In this document: positions 5,894 to 7,450 of the stretch, in pieces
How the letters are laid out: every line of letters starts with the position of its first letter
How positions within the stretch are numbered: the first letter of the stretch is position 1
Position numbers and translations under genes: made by a program
DNA from: Bacillota bacterium
GTDB taxonomy: Bacteria; Bacillota_I; Bacilli_A; RFN20; CAG-826
Direction: 5' to 3'
NCBI GenBank assembly: GCA_023396795.1
Contig: JAEWUY010000033.1
Location: 1-7,450 of the forward strand
DNA length: 7,450 nt
Notes under the pieces: generated by a model
Database searches by the model: none
What the model was told of the DNA's origin: nothing
Seen by the model: only the letters and a program-made list of their open reading frames with translations

Positions 5894-6056
5894 AATCATG
5901 CTTAGCTTTTCATCTTAAATGCATCGATTTTTTCGATATATAAATAGTGGATTTACTTTAAATATGTAATATCGAAGTGCAATTCGGCACGGATATTTGC
6001 TTTTATTTATGAGCAATCATCCCAATCTTTTATTTAGAAAAAATTGGAGAATTAAA
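5894..6056 (+). promoter_or_regulatory. Structured remainder of the glnN 5' leader
   Basis: These 163 nt contain no convincing coding frame and no start of a GlmS protein. Several hairpins can form: ATCGA 5923-5927 with TCGAT 5933-5937; ATATC 5969-5973 plus GTGC 5977-5980 with GCAC 5987-5990 plus GATAT 5992-5996; and TTGCT 5997-6001 with AGCAA 6012-6016, which starts directly where the previous one ends. None is followed by a T tract, so none reads as an intrinsic terminator. I found no good second promoter. The region fits the exposed 3' product of ribozyme cleavage or an additional regulatory element. Confidence 0.4.
6022..6050 (+). promoter_or_regulatory. glnN: glnN ribosome binding site partly paired in a hairpin
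   Basis: GGAGA at 6046-6050 is the Shine-Dalgarno for the ATG at 6057. Its two G residues lie in ATTGG 6043-6047, which pairs with CCAAT 6022-6026. The stem is extended after one mismatch by TTTT 6028-6031 with AAAA 6038-6041 and closed by a six-base loop. The stem is AT-rich and modest, so it may only tune translation. Confidence 0.4.
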
Positions 6057-7450
6057 ATGGAAAAACAAATTATTATCGAAGAATTCGGTAAAAAGCAGTT
6101 TAACGAAAAAGTTATGCGGGACTCTCTTCCGTTATCTGTTTATAAAAAATGGCAGCAAGCTACTTGCAACGAAACGCAAATTGATCGAGAGACGGCCGAC
6201 GCAATTGCTCACGCGATGAAAGTCTGGGCCATTGACTTAGGGGCAACACATTTTTGTCATTGGTTTCAACCGATGACGGGATTAACGGCCGAAAAGCATG
6301 AAGCCTTTGTCCAAATGGATAGCGACGGTCAGCCGATCGCCCGCCTTTCTGGTAAATCCTTGTTAAAAGGAGAGACTGATGGTTCTTCTTTTCCAAATGG
6401 TGGTTTGCGGACCGCTTTTGAAGCGCGGGGATATACGTATCTTGATATTACCTCTTACGCCTTTGTTCGTGGTCATGTCTTATTTATTCCCTGTGTTTTT
6501 GTCAGTTATACAGGTGCTAAGTTGGATCAGAAACTTCCTTTGCTTGTCGCCTTAGAAAAAGTAAACGCTAACGCTTCTGAAGTTTTAAAAAAATTAGGAT
6601 ATAGTGGTTTTAAATCCGTTAAGGCGATGATTGGGTTGGAACAAGAATACTTTTTAGTCGATAAAGAACAAGCCTTAAAACGTCCAGATATTATTTTTAC
6701 TGGGAAGACATTATTTGGCGAGAGCATGCCCAAAGATCAAGGTATGAACGATCACTATTTTGGAGCTTTGACCGAGCGCGTTTCCTCTTTTATGAAAGAA
6801 GTGAATCAAAAATGTTGGGAAGTTGGCATTTTTGCCTCAACCGAACATAACGAAGTGGCGCCTGGACAATATGAATTTGTCAGCATATTTACTAATGCAA
6901 ACCTCGCTGTTGATCAAAACATGGTTGTCATGGATATCTTAAAACGCATGGCATTGCGTCATGACTTAATTTGTTTACTCAATGAAAAGCCTTTTGATGG
7001 CGTCAACGGCTCCGGAAAACACAATAACTTTTCACTTGCAACCGACAAAGGCATGAATCTATTTGAATTAGGCGAGAATCCAACTGACAATCTTCGTTTC
7101 TTGGTTTTTGCAACTGCCTTTATTCAAGCCGTTGATCGTTATGCGACACTTATTCGCATGGCTTGCTCGGATGCCGGTAATGACTATCGTCTCGGGGGAC
7201 ACGAAGCTCCACCGGCGATTGTTTCGATTTTCTTGGGCGATCATTTGCATCGCTTATTTGAAAAATTGGCGAGCAAACCGAATATTTCACCAGTTGAACT
7301 CGAAAAAATGTATTCGCCAGTTAAAAATTTATCGGCCTTACCGCTTGATATTACGGATCGTAACCGGACTTCGCCTGTTTCGTTTACTGGCAATAAATTC
7401 GAAGTGCGGATTTTAGGTTCTTCACGAAGTGCCTCCGCCCTTAATACGGT
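6057..7450 (+). CDS. glnN: Glutamine synthetase type III (GlnN), 3' partial
   Basis: The frame stays open from ATG 6057 to the window end, giving 464 codons of an enzyme usually about 700 residues long, so roughly a third is outside. It makes glutamine from glutamate, ammonia and ATP in the cytoplasm. Type III hallmarks are clear: an N-terminal domain with FCHWFQPMTG; ARLSGKSLLKGETDGSSFPNGG; the metal/glutamate-binding GLEQEYFLVD (residues 193-202); STEHNEVAPGQYEF (261-274); NGSGKHNNFS (317-326, with F where W is more usual); YRLGGHEAPPAIVS (377-390); and DRNRTSPVSFTGNKFEVRILGSS (434-456). The Shine-Dalgarno GGAGA lies 6 nt before the start. The gene follows a long leader carrying a glmS-type ribozyme, so its expression is probably controlled by RNA cleavage; no GlnR-type operator is seen. 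I see no frameshift in the visible part. Confidence 0.96.
   Translation, partial: MEKQIIIEEFGKKQFNEKVMRDSLPLSVYKKWQQATCNETQIDRETADAIAHAMKVWAIDLGATHFCHWFQPMTGLTAEKHEAFVQMDSDGQPIARLSGKSLLKGETDGSSFPNGGLRTAFEARGYTYLDITSYAFVRGHVLFIPCVFVSYTGAKLDQKLPLLVALEKVNANASEVLKKLGYSGFKSVKAMIGLEQEYFLVDKEQALKRPDIIFTGKTLFGESMPKDQGMNDHYFGALTERVSSFMKEVNQKCWEVGIFASTEHNEVAPGQYEFVSIFTNANLAVDQNMVVMDILKRMALRHDLICLLNEKPFDGVNGSGKHNNFSLATDKGMNLFELGENPTDNLRFLVFATAFIQAVDRYATLIRMACSDAGNDYRLGGHEAPPAIVSIFLGDHLHRLFEKLASKPNISPVELEKMYSPVKNLSALPLDITDRNRTSPVSFTGNKFEVRILGSSRSASALNT

Noticed and set aside
5923..5945. Intrinsic terminator after the ribozyme
   Set aside because: The ATCGA/TCGAT stem is only 5 bp, with the T run in its loop and no T tract after it.
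5940..5975. A second promoter between the ribozyme and glnN
   Set aside because: TAATAT at 5967-5972 has no -35 at 16-18 nt; the nearby TTTACT is only 9 nt away.
5690..6056. GlnR/TnrA operator or glutamine riboswitch (glnA RNA) as control of glnN
   Set aside because: No TGTNA-N7-TNACA site was found, and the conserved glnA-RNA blocks are absent; the glmS ribozyme blocks fit far better.
1..7450. CRISPR array, insertion sequence, tRNA or rRNA
   Set aside because: No regular direct repeats with spacers, no transposase-like frame with inverted ends, and no tRNA-like or rRNA-like segment was seen.

Overview
The window is an AT-rich bacterial segment with tightly packed genes, good Shine-Dalgarno sites, TGG for Trp and a TGA stop, so the standard bacterial code applies. 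A glmS-type self-cleaving ribozyme, a type III glutamine synthetase and a fused AmmeMemoRadiSam A/B protein together suggest a low-GC Bacillota/Bacilli lineage, possibly an uncultured Mollicutes-like or Izemoplasma-like one. That placement is an inference, not a measurement.

Left part, + strand, 1-2536: three genes run in an operon-like row. They are the 3' part of a cysteine desulfurase (cut by the window edge), a small cytoplasmic-type thioredoxin with a WCPSC site, and a membrane protein joining an extracytoplasmic thioredoxin-like domain to a CcdA/DsbD-like electron-carrying membrane domain. Spacing is 3 nt, then an 11-nt overlap. Next, with its own leader and an operator-like palindrome, comes a Prx6/archaeal-type peroxiredoxin (2638-3315). 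This part therefore concerns sulfur and thiol redox chemistry and peroxide defence.

Middle, - strand, 3366-5625: amrS (radical SAM enzyme) followed by an amrB-amrA fusion (Memo-like domain plus AMMECR1 domain), coupled with essentially no gap. This is a complete AmmeMemoRadiSam module in two genes. It converges on the peroxiredoxin gene across a strong bidirectional terminator hairpin.

Right part, + strand, 5626-7450: a 431-nt gap holds a sigma-A-type promoter and a long structured leader, then glnN (type III glutamine synthetase, cut by the right edge). The leader contains a compact element whose conserved blocks match the glmS ribozyme, which normally precedes glmS and responds to glucosamine-6-phosphate. 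Here the next gene on the same strand is glutamine synthetase, with no glmS coding sequence in between. This is the most notable observation: it suggests that amino-sugar status may control synthesis of glutamine, the nitrogen donor used by GlmS. Further hairpins lie between the ribozyme and glnN, one of which covers part of the glnN ribosome binding site.
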